Assembly (NCBI GenBank): GCA_964017195.1 | Contig: OZ024888.1 | Coordinates: 16,421,701-16,485,700 of the forward strand | Direction: 5' to 3' | From: Siderastrea radians | Taxonomy: Eukaryota; Cnidaria; Anthozoa; Scleractinia; Rhizangiidae | Length of the DNA: 64,000 bases | In this document: positions 1 to 12,800 of the stretch, piece after piece | How positions within the stretch are numbered: the first letter of the stretch is position 1 | Layout of the letters: each line of letters opens with the position of its first letter | Notes under the pieces: model-generated | The model's database searches: none | What the model was told of the DNA's origin: nothing | What the model saw: the letters and a program-made list of their open reading frames with translations, nothing else | Made by a program: the position numbers and the translations under genes

Positions 1-1180
1 TTCGTTCAATGCCATGTGAAAGACGGTTTTCATATTAATGTCATGTAAAAATGTAATATGCCTTTAGTGTCCGTTCGGAAAGATACGTGGGTTAAATCTT
101 TGCTGGTATCCAAGGAATTAGCAACGTCTAGTTTAGGCGAATCATCGAGACTGCTCGGTACATCCTTGTAGGAAAAACGTTTTTCCAAGGATTCTGCATC
201 ATAAATGGCAAGAACTGCGAGAAAGAGAACGCTCCCTTGCATAACGCTCGTCATTTCTGCTTCAGAATGTACACTCCTTAATTCACTGCGTTTTCTCAAA
301 ACATGAAAAACTGCACGATTATTTCGCTGATAATGGAGTAATGAGCCACTTGAGAGTAGAAGGGCAAATACAACTGGCACACTTTGTTTCTGATAGAAAC
401 GTGTCTGAGTGAAATCCGAAACCAATAACAGTTTATTGTTTTGCATGGAGTAAAAAAACAATAAAAGTGCACCAACTAGGAAATTCATCGTGATAGCCAT
501 CCGTTCTAATTAATCCACGGTTGCCAGAAAAAGAAGTTACAAGCCTGAGAAATTAAAAAAGTGAGGAAACCAAAAGTTAGAGTTAGAGTTTTGACACCTA
601 AAAGTTTCCATTTTGTAAAACGTTTTAAGTTTTGAAACTTAACAGTTTCCATTTTGTAACACGTTATCCTTATTAACAATTCCTTCTAGTTTTTTTTGCT
701 CGGACGTTTGCCAGGCGTACAGGGCTCTCATATGCAAATTGTTGAGCCTGAAATAGCTGCACTTGTGATCAATCAAAGTGTATTTTTGTGATTGGTTCAA
801 GGTTTCATACTAGTCAGAGAAAATCATATCTGGACTCTCAGGTGACTAATGCAATCAGATAAATGAAGTATGAATTTGTTCAACCACTGGCCAATACTAG
901 GCTTGAAAACATGCGTATCTACACACTCTTTGTTCTCGTGAGGAAACCAAAAGGTAGAGTTTTGCACTTAAAACTAGTTAACTATTGATGGGTATCTGAA
1001 AGTGTCGCTCGCGAAACTTTTGTCATTGTTGATGTTTACAATGCAAATAACAACTAAAAACGACCTGGTCAAAAGCCAAACCATTCATGACATTTGCCAA
1101 GTAAACAACTTGAGACGGTCTGGATTTCTGTCAGCATACCACTCATTCGTATATTTGATCAAGAATAACTTATTTTGAGA
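1..1180. repeat. Duplicated block, copy 1 (pairs with ~13640-14740)
   Basis: The exon at 62-254 and roughly 900 bp upstream of it match 13640-14740 in the same orientation. Shared non-coding landmarks include GTTGAGCCTGAAATAGCTGC (748 here, ~14303 there), GGCCAATACTAGGCTTGAAA and AACATGCGTATCTACAC. Identity looks like 80-90 per cent with indels. The extent suggests a tandem gene duplication that copied the 5' exon and its promoter. Confidence 0.8.
62..254 (-). CDS. N-terminal exon of a secreted or membrane protein (copy 1, partial gene)
   Basis: The exon opens at ATG 254 (a second in-frame Met follows four residues later) with a hydrophobic signal-peptide-like stretch (residues ~5-20, GSVLFLAVLAIYDAES). 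A dibasic KR and a polar, acidic segment (SYKDVPSSL) follow. It is a paralogue of the exon at 13694-13886, and the frame is conserved although this copy lacks four residues (near SLDTSKD). The coding similarity stops at AAAG on both. Copy 2 continues with GT, but here the next bases are GC, so this copy would need a GC donor or may be decayed. The remaining exons would lie left of position 1. The family is not recognised. A longer ORF reaching 500 exists, but the extra N-terminal part probably belongs to a 5' exon or intron. Confidence 0.5.
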
Positions 1181-3254
1181 AAAATGAAAGGAACGTTTGA
1201 GGACATCACGAAAGCGAGGCCAAAGCACACACACCAGTTTCGAGCCCGGCAAAAAATCTTCGGGGGCTAAATTGGTGTCCGCTATAAAGAGAAACAGAAT
1301 CTCAACTTTTATGCCGAGGACACCCAGCAAGAGATTGAGATTGCTCCTTCGTTGAACACAATAAAATTGCAAACAAAATGGTGATGTTTCAAACATTTGG
1401 ACCAAGTTTATGCACAGTCGCTTTCTTGAAAACGGGCTGAAATCATGAATTGTACTGACAGCGTTCTACAAGAACCGAATAAGCCCTAGGCTTATGGAAT
1501 ATTATAAGGGTTTTTGGGTGGGCTAATAAACTGGGGGGGGGGGGAATATCCTGGGGTGACTTATAAACACTATTATTGAAAAAAAAATCTGCGTAGGAAA
1601 CCTTGCAAAAATTAAGAGAAATACCTTCAGTTTCACTCTTTATAATAAAGAGATAAAATTGATAAAACCGTTTATAAAAAACGAGTATTCTGCAATTTAA
1701 TTTAGTAGCAGAAGTGGTAAATATTTGAGATTTCATCTCCAAACAGAAGCGAATAAAAGAGGAACATTTATTATAAATCTAGTCAGATGCTTTGATGTCC
1801 ATGTCAGAGATCAATAAAACGACAGTAGTAACACTGAATGAGTAGACTGAAAATCTTTATTACTTAACGACGCAGTTAGCTATTGTCTTGTGTTTAAACT
1901 AGGCTTTAAGGAGACAAGCTCTGCTTATTTAGAGGAAAATGAAAACAAAAACAACAACAACAACAACAACAAAAAGCGCGCCTCTGACATAAATGCACTA
2001 AAATGTTTCACAAGTAAAACAAACCTTAGATTAAAGTCTGAAACTAGGCATGCATGCAGACTGTCGCTAATAACGCGGCGCTTTGCAATTTAATTGAGAT
2101 CCTTGATCCAAAGATCCAACCCTGTCTAATATGTCAGCTTAGAGCAGAATTGGGTGTCGAAAGAAATTCGAATTTGTTTTAGTGATTTGCCAACATGACT
2201 CGCCTGCACTCGTTTTCTCGCGCTTGGCGCCTTAAACATGTGTTTACTTTGATTTCTAATTGGTTCATTGTGTTATTTTTGTCTGTTGTGATTGGCCAGA
2301 TTAATTTCTTTGGTTTTTGGTTTTTCGACACACATTAGTCTAAGAGCTAATTGCTTTCAATTTAACAAGGTCTTTTCGACAAGCCGGTAAATAAAAAACA
2401 CAATGGTAGGAATTCTGAACAGCTTGAAAAGTAAACTAAACTTAGCCTCGTTAGCTGTTTAGCACGCATGCTTATCAAAGCAATAGTTTAGTTTAATTGC
2501 CGGCTATCCAGTATTTTCGCAACGACGGCTCATTTGAGCTGGAGATATCCATTTTAAGTTATTTAATTTGAATCAAATGTCATCACCCCGCTTAAAACTA
2601 ACGACATCGATCGAAAAAGGGTGAATAAATGAAGTTAAACCAATAATAATTGCTCAAACGTAAGCGACAGAATTCTGAGTTATAAACTCTTCAAAATTTG
2701 AGAAAAATTAAAAGAACATTGATAAAAAGAAAACAGTGTCCTGAAACATCCAATAAAGAGATAGCTTTATCTTGGAAAGGAATTTTTGAGCTGTTTTCTT
2801 GCACATACTTTATCTGGTCTGTCTATAGTAAACCTTATTTTTGATCGAGGGGGTTAGTTTCTAAAGAACTCTGTGATTAACTAGTCTTGTGTTTGTTAAC
2901 CCCTGGTTTCACTGAAGCTCGGGTTTAGCTGACCAGCCTAGCACATCTGTGTGTATATCAGCCTTTATAAATAAAACTATATATATTACGAAAGTGACGA
3001 GCTTATTTTAGGCCAATATCTCGTGTTAAACGCAAGACATTAAACCAGCGCTTTACAGTCATCAACCTGTAACTCGCCCTATTCGTTTAACTCTTTTGTG
3101 GCAATACAGTGTGTATATATTCCACAAAACGTGAGGAGCTAGAACAGCACTATGCTGATGCTATACTATGTCTTAGCCAGATAAAAGTTAAAATATCTCG
3201 AGCCCAAGTTGCCTTCAATAGTGTCAAATCCAGTTGCTTTCTGTGAAAATAATT
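1181..3254. other. Intergenic stretch, no gene seen
   Basis: This is AT-rich sequence. It holds a short poly-G run at 1531-1544, a (CAA)n tract near 1945-1972, and no ORF with protein-like composition. It is the 3' flank of the ZP gene (stop at 3255) and the upstream flank of the next paralogue. No recognisable exon, RNA gene or transposon coding region was found. Confidence 0.5.
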
Positions 3255-6200
3255 TCACTTCTGATCACCAGTGGCAAGCACAGTATACCCAACAGACTTG
3301 TCACGTGTCTTCTTGAACGCCATCAGTGCCGCCCCCGCCAAACAAGCAACGCACATCACAAACAGAACCGTCATCAAGACAGGAGTAGAAACTATGATGA
3401 GAAAAGAAAATTCTTTGTTTTCTTTTGCTACCAATTGCAAACCAGTAACGTTAATATTATATGAGCAGCTACACGGCGTCATATACATATCCTACTCTGA
3501 ACCAGTTTATCTTAATCGATGGAATAAACCAAGAAAAGTATTTCCACTTGATTAGAATCCAGGCAACAGACAAGAATTCTTAAATAACTTTTACTTACCA
3601 TTCTTATCCACTGCACTGTCGCTCTGTTCGTCTCGTTTCTCATGCACCAGGTGGAGTGGGCCCTGGGCCAAAGAGTACACGTCATCAGTCGTTTGATCGT
3701 GCATTTCTAGTCTTCCTCGACCCCTTGATAGACATTTCTTATTGCACTTGGAGCTTGGGTCGGTTGCGTTGCAAACGATCACGTGACAGTGGACGAACAC
3801 AAATGGATGATCAGCAATGAATTTAAAGGCTTCCAGGCTAAACCGCTGGGCACTGACTGAAGGTGCAGAATGGTATTTCACTGTTGCGTCGTTTGGACAT
3901 CTAAGAGATAAGCAAAGAATTAAAATGCTTTCCCTTTCAAAAATTCTAGACTGGCATTTTTTTGGTGAGATGTTTTAATATTATTTCAACAGAACTGATT
4001 AAAAACGGTAGACATGCGGCCGCCTCCCTAAAACGGAAACATAACACGTAATGAAGACGAGCTTTCTTTTAAATTTTTGTTTCGCTTCAGGTTTGTAGGT
4101 TTAGGGGCAGAGTGGGTTATCATAGGAGTTTATTATGCTGGTTTCCATAGTCATTCCACAGACAATACTGATGGCTACTCCACCATGGATTAGATTATGC
4201 TGCAATGCACCAACTTTTAACGAACAAGAGAGTGTTTAGTTTAAACTCAAGCTTAAGTCATGGCCGAAACTGGGGCTTGAAAAAAAAAAAAACTTGACGT
4301 CGCTGAACGCTTTTTTAAATAAAATGACTATCTTTCTTTGGATTTTACCTTGGGCTAGGAATGCATCGCCATGAATAGGCTGGCGAACGATATTACTATA
4401 TTATCAACTTCATCTTAAAAATATACTAGGCTTTAACTGATTCACGTACCCTTTTGTAATGAACTCGTAGTTTAATGGATTCTTCTGGTTCTGAGTGGGT
4501 GTTGCAAAACATCGATCAGCGATGATTGAAAGCTGCTTGTCATTTGATGTCACTGATACCTCAAAGAAGAGACGTTTGCGCAGCACCACAGCAACAGGAA
4601 AATCATCCTTCATGTAAGGACTCACGAATCTCTTGTCAGGAAACATGTTTAAAGCAAGTGTAAAGTTTCCTCGTCCTTCATTGCTAAACAAGGGTTTTCT
4701 GTCACTTGGCTTAAAACCAACCATATTTGGAATAGAAACAATCGCATTTGATTTCTATCTCACGCACGCGTGTGACGACATCTTTAGCCGCGACGGGGAT
4801 TTCTAAAACTGCGTTGGAGTAAACGATAGCTGTTGGTGTGTATCTGCTTGTGGTATTGCAGCCGGTTAGCGGTGTAGTCAGCGAGAAGTGTGCGCTTGTG
4901 TCTGTAGCTTTGCATGTGGTGTCCAGGAGTCGAAGATGCTCACGGTCCATACCAAGGAGTAGAGACTTGGGAATGATAATGAACATATTCTTACTGTTAC
5001 AATGAACATCAACACCAGGCGCTAAAACAACAACAACAACAAAAACAGCAACATAAACTACATAAAAATACCCGAGGCTTGCGAAAAAGGTTGTTCAAGG
5101 AAGCGCCTTTAAGTCCATTGTATGCCGCAAACAAGCCTGATGATGAAATGGACCGAGTGAAGGTCACTTAAGGAAATAAAAGGCAGAGGTACAACAAGCA
5201 AGCCAGTGTGCTGCGACAGAAAAGAGAGAAAATTATGGAAGGTTAAGCAAAAACTGAAGTTGGAAAAGCTTTTTTGTTTTGATGGTAAAGTCAAGCATTT
5301 TAAACCAATCTTAGTCCTATTGCTAGGACTCGCGTCACCCCGCCCTACATAAAGGGCTAACCCTGGGTGTGGTTCAGTGCATTTTCGGCTTTCGCATGCT
5401 CAGAACGCTCCAGTGAATAGTCTCAAGTTCCCTGGTCTCAACGCCACTCAATAAAGGTTTCCGCTTACCTAAAGCGACTACTACAGCGATGGCTTTAGTC
5501 GAATGTTCGTCCTGAACAAGAGGGAGACTTGATTCACAATTTCTTTCATGTGAACGAAAACCAACAATGACTAAAATCCAGAACAGTTATCTCTCCAGTG
5601 AACAATTGCAAGAGGGAGAATTAATTAATTGTGTGATAGAGTGAATTGACACAAAATTATGAAATTGCCATCAGACAATGTAACAAGAATATCTGATAAA
5701 TGGAAAGGTAATCGATACTTCTGGTTGCTTTTTGGGGAAAATTATAGGAAAGCCCCACGAAAATTTCAGTTTTGAGACCCTGTTACGAAGTTATATTGTC
5801 ATCCTTAAAGAAATCAAACAATCTGAGAATCGTAATACTGAGTTGTGTCAGTAGTCGTGTAACATAATTTAATATTTACCGTGGCATGTCTTGTTATCTG
5901 GTGATAAGATCAATTCCGCGTCTGGACATTCGCATTTGTAACCCCCCTTGGTATTAAAACACTTGTGACTGCAGCTGCCATTCTTTGGCAAAGAACACTC
6001 ATCAATGTCTGCAAGAATCATAATGTGTAAGATTACCTCTGGACTGTCATCAATATGTAAGAGAAAATAACATTTGATGATGGCAATCATTTCTAACACG
6101 TCTGAATAAATGATATTTCACACTGTATTGCATGGTTTGTTATGCTTGTAAAAATCACCTCCTTTGAGTAACTACGGGTAAAGAACTAGCGTTAATTAAT

Positions 6201-6434
6201 CAAGAAAACCACTTAACTGATACGAACCATTACAGCTGACGGAGCTGACATTTTGGCTCCAGACTCCTCCTTTCCCGCACTGAGTAAATGAAGGACCTCT
6301 AAGTACGTACCCACGGGCGCAAGAAAAGAAACAAATAGACCCGTAATCTTGATTGTCCGAGAGGCAATGGGAAGGGGATACACGCACACCACTCCCCAGA
6401 GAAAACTTTTGGCACTTGGCTGGCAATGATGCTA
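3255..6434 (-). CDS. Sushi(CCP)-EGF-zona pellucida domain, single-pass membrane protein
   Basis: Five exons read leftwards. CCP 6434-~6226 starts at ASLPAKCQKF and ends TGTAATG|gt. A calcium-binding-type EGF exon, 6008-5880, starts DIDEC. One ZP exon spans 5021-4450, and the ZP-C exon is 3900-3599 (CPNDATVKYH, FVHCHVIVC, CNKKC). A last exon, 3391-3255, carries a transmembrane helix (VLMTVLFVMCVACLAGAALM), a short KKTRDK tail and TGA. Phases agree throughout: 1-1 for CCP and EGF, then 1-2, 2-1 and 1-stop. The ZP half-site CFATPTQNQKNPLNYEFITKG is typical of the family. ZP domains polymerise extracellular proteins, so a cell-surface or mucus-type role is likely. The ZP exon shows an apparent one-base frameshift near 4725, where CDCFYSKYG is in one frame and VGFKPSDRKP in the next. 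The 5' part may continue to the CTLD exon at 9293 and the signal exon at 13886. Confidence 0.87.
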
Positions 6435-6838
6435 GAAAAGAAAGATAAAAGAGACAACCTTGATTTGTAATTGCGAGGGAAAGCAGCAAAAAAAGTATAA
6501 ATCTAGAGATATTTACCCAGAAGGTTTGCCTAAATAGACAATATGGGTTCTCGTAGATGAATGCTTTGTTCCTGCTCCCTGTTAGATGTTTCGGTTTTGT
6601 TTCCGGGCAGCATGACTCATGCAACTCTTCAGTGAAAGTGACCTATTACGTTACTTATATTGACAGTTATAAGTACTTTATTATGTAATTTCTTTGTTTT
6701 GTTTTGAGATGTAATGACTAAGACCAAAGTAAGCGTTATGTGCCAAAGCCTTTAAAAAGACTTAAACGCTATTCAGACCGGGCTAATTTTAGTCTTCAAT
6801 TCCTGTATAGGGGGGAGGGGGCTTTAACTCTCTGACAA

Positions 6839-7080
6839 TAGCGACCTTTAGATCGGACTACGAGTACGAGATTGTGTACGAGTACGAGTACGACTTTCGA
6901 ATTTCAAACCTGCATGTGATATTCTTAGAGCCCTAATTCTGTCGTGTTGTTTACCGGTAAAGAAGAAAGCTCCAGGAATGAGATTGGTGCGTGACTTGAT
7001 AATTTAAAGCCTGCAAACTGGAATTAAAAAGTCGTACTCGTGCTCAATATCCTACTCGTACTCAAGTCTAAAGTTCGCTA
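6839..7080. mobile_element. MITE with TAGCGA...CTAAAGTTCGCTA termini
   Basis: About 50-bp imperfect inverted termini begin with TAGCGACCTTTAGA on the left and end with TCTAAAGTTCGCTA on the right. Both arms are rich in GAGTACGAGTACGA-type repeats, and the ~240 bp unit has no ORF. It lies between the CTLD and CCP exons of the minus-strand genes. The superfamily was not determined. Confidence 0.7.
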
Positions 7081-8877
7081 ATATTAAAGCTATAACAACG
7101 AAACTAAAAGGTCAAATAGGACGTAAAAATGTTTCCTTTGTGGTCCACACCATGAGCTGGTGAAGTCATATGACGTAAGAATTACGTCATGCTCCTAAAT
7201 AGTAGCCATCTTGGATCCACTATCTTGGATTTTTTTATTGTTTCCAAAACCTCCGAAAAGCACCAAAATTGACCAAAAAGTAGTCAAATTCAATAGAAGA
7301 ACACTAAAATGACGAGAAAGAGGAAAATTCGGTTGCAATGGTATTGTCAAATTTGATGAAAGACCGCTATACCAAATTGTTCCTTGTGGACAGATCCCCT
7401 CCCACCTCCGATCTGAAGAGCTTTAAATTGTAGCATGACTTCCTCACCTTTGGTTTCACAAACATAATTAAGGTATCAGGGTACCCCAAATGACAACATT
7501 GCGTTTTCACCGTTTGAGCGTCAGGCATTTCACAAGGACCCTAACAAACTATATATTTTCTGAAAGCTTAATAATTGAAGATTACGAAAACGTATTTAGA
7601 TAAAGAAAAAAGACGACTGTGTCGAAAATAGAGACTACGTTTTTAAAAAGGACGTCTTTCACAAAATCGGTTCGCTCCAGTCGAGAATGATCTGGAGAGA
7701 AAGACGAACATCGCGCCCAATTCTTCACACCTTTGTCTCAAAAACCATATCTCGGAATTTTTGTATTTGGCCTGGTTTATTTTCTGTACTCAGTTAAACT
7801 TTGAAGTTCGAAGAAACACCTCTCCTCCTTCTTTTATGGTGTCAAATTATGTGGCAACATTGTTGCCAAATTTGAGCTAAAATGGTTGAAAACTCGCTGA
7901 ACGCGAACTTAAAATGTGCGCCCAATTACTCGAAAAATTAGTTTCGAGAAAAAAGCCAAAATATGATTTGGAAACTTTTTCCGGTCTGGGGAGATTAAAA
8001 CACCTAGGTGTCAGGATAATTACCTGCGGTTGACAGAGGGGAGGCTCAACTTACCGCCTTACAACAATAGCACAAACATGCCGACAAGAATGGTGTCAAA
8101 TTCTGCGTGTTTTTATGTTGGAAAGCGACTTTCGTTGAGTACGAGTGCCGTTCAAAGGGTCTTCAAACGCAATAAACGGAAATTTTAAAGTCATAATATC
8201 ACGTCGGCTGTAAAATTCCGAAGGCATCATCATTTGAGCTGGGTAAGACTACCCAAGCTGCCGGGACCTGAAAGACGAAAGGAAAGGCGAAAGGAAAGCA
8301 CAGTGAAATCCGCGAAGAAGCCGCCACGTGTTCGGCTCAAGATCTAAGAGAGAACATCCTGTCAGAAATGCGAGCAATTGGGGAAAAAATAAACTTCTTT
8401 ATTACTGGAGACAAATTTCGTACTTTCCTGGACATGCCGTCTTTTGCGCCAAGTTGATTCTTTGATACATCTGGCTTTGTAGAAATGTTATGGAATTTGA
8501 ATGGATGGATTGTTTTTCGCCGTTCGCGTTACGAAAAGCGAGCTGGCAGTCGAAGCTTGTCACACTGACAAGTGAAGAGTCAGGAAGCGCAAGTAATTCC
8601 TCAACGCTCGATCTTTTCTCTCTCTCTCTCTTTCACAGATATGATCGAAGCCACTTTGTAGACACACTCGAAATAAGCGGGAACTGCTACGCAATCGATC
8701 GCGTGTCAAAACATCGGGGCCCTGTTATGTCACAGACTATTTTCAGCGTTGTTGACAGATGACTGTCAACACATGATTAGAGAAAATTAATGCCACAAAT
8801 CTTTTTTCGTCCATAACTTTGCGTAGAAACAATCTTTTTTTCTGAAACTTTTTGTAAAAGAGAGGTTTGAATAATAT
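7081..8877. other. Non-coding stretch between CTLD and CCP exons
   Basis: No convincing exon was seen on either strand. A 90-codon plus-strand ORF at 8490-8762 has no recognisable domain and no supporting splice sites. If the CTLD and CCP exons belong to one gene, this is intron. Otherwise it is intergenic. Confidence 0.4.
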
Positions 8878-9293
8878 CTATCTGAAAATGACAGAAGTGT
8901 ATTTTTCGAAAACATGGTCAATTTTAGGGTAACATGATACCTTAAGAGAAGAATGACATGTCAGGTCATTCCATCTCCATGCATATGTCGGCCATATATG
9001 TCCACATTCCTCCACAGCACTGTTTGGTCCTCCTGCTTTCCAGTTGGTATAATTAGGCCGTGTTCCATCAATCCACAGCCAACGTGATTTATCTTTGGGG
9101 TCCCTGTGCAGACCAATCCACGTCAATTTTCTTATATTCGGAGCAAGGGCTTGCTGTTCAGCTTGTGATTTCACCATGGCAAGCGTAGACCCCAGTACTT
9201 CACAGGCGGATTTTGCGGCATTCCAGTTCAAGGTATTGGATGAGATCTTGTAACACGAACCTTGCATGGGGAGCCAGTTGGCTGGACAAACTC
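8878..9293 (-). CDS. C-type lectin-like domain exon
   Basis: The acceptor TTTATTTAAG lies just right of 9293 and the exon enters in phase 1. Translation gives VCPANWLPMQGSCYKIS, a WIGL motif, WLWIDG, NYTNWKAGGPN and WNDLTC, then seven residues and the last cysteine (SCYPKID), with a stop at 8878. The fold cysteines and the WND motif are intact. The usual EPN/QPD sugar-binding triplet is replaced by GPN followed by SAVEEC, so calcium-dependent sugar binding is uncertain. A consensus donor (CTTAAG|GTATCA) lies just before the final cysteine, and using it would remove that cysteine. The exon is therefore either terminal, with a short tail, or spliced in a way I cannot settle. By phase and orientation it may sit between the signal and spacer exons at 13.5-13.9 kb and the CCP-EGF-ZP exons. 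Confidence 0.85.
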
Positions 9294-9769
9294 CTTAAAT
9301 AAATTGATGGTGGTTAGATGTGAATTCAGTTTTAATGAAGGCTTCAGTCACGGTACAAAGAAAAGAAATATTCAACAAGAGCAACCAAAGAGAAAATTCA
9401 AAAAGAAAGTCGAGAACTAACACGTATTCGACGATGGTATCCCTTTTTGAATTTGATGTTGTCCCATACTCCCACAATCATAGATCTGATGCCCAATGCG
9501 TTTGCGTATGTCGCTCTTCTTATGCTGTTGTCATATTTGTGAACATTACTGTGCTTGTGCTTATGCTTATGCTTGCGTCACGAGTGTAAACCAGCTTTAA
9601 AGGAGGTTGTAAACTGAATTTTACAACGGCACCGCGAAAAAAAAAAAATGAGAGCAGCCGAAAAGCTCTGCACTAGAAATTGGCCAGCTGCGTTTGAGCT
9701 TCGCGCCAATGTCAATTTGGACGAATTGACGTCACGAATATGCGGCCAGGCTCCTAAGCGCTATCCAAA

Positions 9770-9887
9770 ATGGCGGCGCCCGATGATGAATTTTTTGCTT
9801 CTTTGGAGAGGAATTTCAGTGGGATCGGATGCACTATGGAAGTTCAAACAACGGTCAGTAACTCAACTCAGTGTGGTCTGTTTATCG
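9770..9887 (+). CDS. Possible first exon of an unidentified plus-strand gene
   Basis: An ATG in good context (CAAAATGGCGGCGCC, typical of animal start regions) opens a 39-codon frame, MAAPDDEFFASLERNFSGIG and onward. It ends at a near-perfect donor, TATCG|GTGAGT, in phase 1. GC content is locally raised around the start, as at a promoter. No downstream exon could be identified, so this may be a retained first exon, part of a transposon, or chance. Confidence 0.3.
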
Positions 9888-12800
9888 GTGAGTACAAAAA
9901 TCCACAGTTTCTGGAGTGACCTTCTCCTTTAATGAAAGTTACACCTTTTAGTGTTTGGAGGGAGTCAATTACGGAAAGCAAAGAACAATAACTGCACTTT
10001 AAGGAAAGGCAACTGAGGAGCTGACAAATTCGGAGAAAAGATTTTCCATTGCCTGTACAAATTTCTACCCCCAGAAATTCACCTATGGACTTCGAACACA
10101 TCAATCTGTTACCATACAACTTAAATGGATGAACATAAAAAACTCTATTCTAAACGTTTGTTTAGATATTCTCGTTGGTCGGTCCTGGAGGCACCAAATT
10201 GACTCTTTCACTATTCATTCAGAGTGGACTATTGCTTGACCTTTTTAATAAGAGAATTCAATTGAACAAAACGTCCGAAGACTCACAAAAACCCGGCGAG
10301 ACTTTATTTTGCTGTCAGTTTCTTGGTAAAAATGTAATCCCAGACTCCTCAGTAACTCCCGAGACTAGGAACGTCAGCGACCTGGAAACTAATATTTTCT
10401 TCTAAAAATTATGCCAAAACTAAGCTTATTTATGCTCGCGGGAAATCCCCTTGGAAGGTGATCAACAAACGGTCTAAACTCCTTCAACAATCTGTAATTT
10501 AAAATGTCGATGTAGTGGCCGCCATCTTGCTTTTACTTTTGGTTGCTAAGAAATGGAAACAAGCCTAGCGAAATTTCCTAAAGACTTTCTCAAAAAGGAA
10601 ATGAAAGCTTTCGGCTGGTCAAACATTAGTCAAAGCAATGAATTATGTCTCGATAAACAGGCTTTAAAACAAAAATCGATAAGCAGAATTTGACAACTTG
10701 TTATGGCTTTTATTAAGGCAATGCTAATGTATCAATAACCATCCCACGAACGAGATCTCGTGGTCGTTGCACAGGGATCCCAGGCCCGCAAGCAGACCAC
10801 TTTGGTAGCAAAAGATAAAGATTTGTATGGAACTTGATCTGGTGTTTAAACATGGTTTGTTTTTTCTTGTCTTTTTTGTTTCCTGACTAAAATAACGATC
10901 ATGTTCCATACAAATCTGGATAATATTATGACATAAGTGGTCTTCCCACGAGCCTAGCGATCCTGTGGTTGTTAACGTTTGTTTGTTTATGGAAATGTTC
11001 TAGAATTTTTCTCCAAGGAGAGTTTTCTGTCGTATTTTACCAATATATTTTTTTATCTTTGATAAAACAATGATTTATTTCTAATTCTTCAGTTAACTTA
11101 GTCTCTTTTCTTCTCTCTTCTCATGACATTTTCTCATGAAAATCTTGCTTTTATTCATTATATTGTATCTCTTGTTGGCTTGTTCTTGCGTTGATAATTG
11201 AAAGCATCTTTTTTCTTTACCCCTCACTCTTAATTTGAACCTACTATTTTGTCCACATTTTGTCCATATTTTGTCCACAACCTACTATTTTGTCCACATT
11301 TTCCTCTCACTCTTAATTTGAACCTACTATTTTGTCGACATTTTCAAGAGGTATATGAATTTCCTCTATATGGCCGATGTAAAGAACAGTAGGTCCTTAA
11401 AGCGAAAGAGGAGGCTCTAGAAGATCAAGGGATCGTAAAATTCATTCCATTCTACCATACCAATTGAATTTAAAGAATCTGCAACTGCCTGAATAATCAC
11501 ATTGTCAGCCCAGACCAGCCAAACGCAGTTCTAAGGACGCACTCATTTTTTAAAATAAGAAATCACACAATCAAAAAATAAATATAATTTTTTTTTAAAT
11601 TTGTGCTTTCATTGTACTATATTCTGCGCTAATAACGCTAGGTTGAGCGCTATAATGTGCTGCATAGACTCCTTTTTAATGAGTACCTGCGGTTCCGTAT
11701 TATAAGGAAGTAACACCAAAAACAAAAGGGAAAGCAAACTCTGATGGTACTTGCAGTTCTCTTGGTTGCACTACGGTGGGGGGTGGTGAAGTTGGACTTT
11801 CACTCCTCGTGTTGGGTGGACACAAGAAAACAACGAGAAGGATTGATTTTTGTGGCAAACTCTGCGTGGCAGGGAAGGTAGAGCCTATCTCCCCTAAAGA
11901 AGAAGCGTCTCTAGGGGAACCCATGTTACGATGTAACATAGAATGGACCATAAGAGGGTGCCCTTCTGGGACGACAATAGGTCGGATGAAACGATGGTAC
12001 CATCCTGGAAGAGATCCGGACCTATTTCCCAGGGTGGCTATAGCACTTACTGTGACGAAAGTGAAGCCTAGGGTGCACTTCCTTGCCGCCAAAAACTTTA
12101 TTAATTAACCAATAAAGTAAAATCAAAAAAGTTATATTAAATCAGAGCAGCTGCAAGTAGAAAAAAAATAAAAAGGCGCCCCTTGCTAACGCGTGAATGG
12201 TAGTTACAAGTTCACCATCGAGAACATGAGGAACGGCAAAACTATCAATACTGGGAAAAAGAGGAAAGTAAAGAACCACCTATCGGGTTGTCCACATTAT
12301 GCTCAGTGTTTCACACTATTATGCTTATTCTTTATGCTCAACAAATGTCTACTATGCTCAAATAGCATCACTATTAAGTGCTCCATTATAATTAACATAA
12401 AAATAAATAAAAGACCACAGAAGACAGCTTTGTGTTGATTACAAGTGTAAATGGAAACAGTCCGAGGAGGCAGCTGACAATGTTGTAGAACTGGAACTGC
12501 TGGAAGCCATCTTTTTGTAACCAGACCTGGTCAAAAAAATGTGGTACCTGGGCTGGTGTCTTTTGTGGGAATCCCATGGTTTTGGCAAAGTTTTTATAAA
12601 GCACAAAGAGTCGAAGGAACTTTGGACTATTATTCCAGCATAATGATCGATTCTTTTGCCTCACTATTATGCTCAAAATTATTCCGGCACAATGTGGTCA
12701 ACCCCAACCACCTAGCTTGAAGAGTTTTGGAATCATTGGCAGCATCGTTTTGAATGGACCAATTGGGGAGCTCTTTAAGGGGACAGTTTTTCATGTTTAG

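Noticed and set aside
8490..8762. 90-codon plus-strand ORF
   Set aside because: No domain, no supporting splice sites, and compositional features of random AT-rich sequence with a (TC)n tract inside.
11700..12108. Overlapping ORFs on both strands (130 and 110 codons)
   Set aside because: Each is the other's shadow. Neither has a recognisable motif, and the region looks like a repeat.
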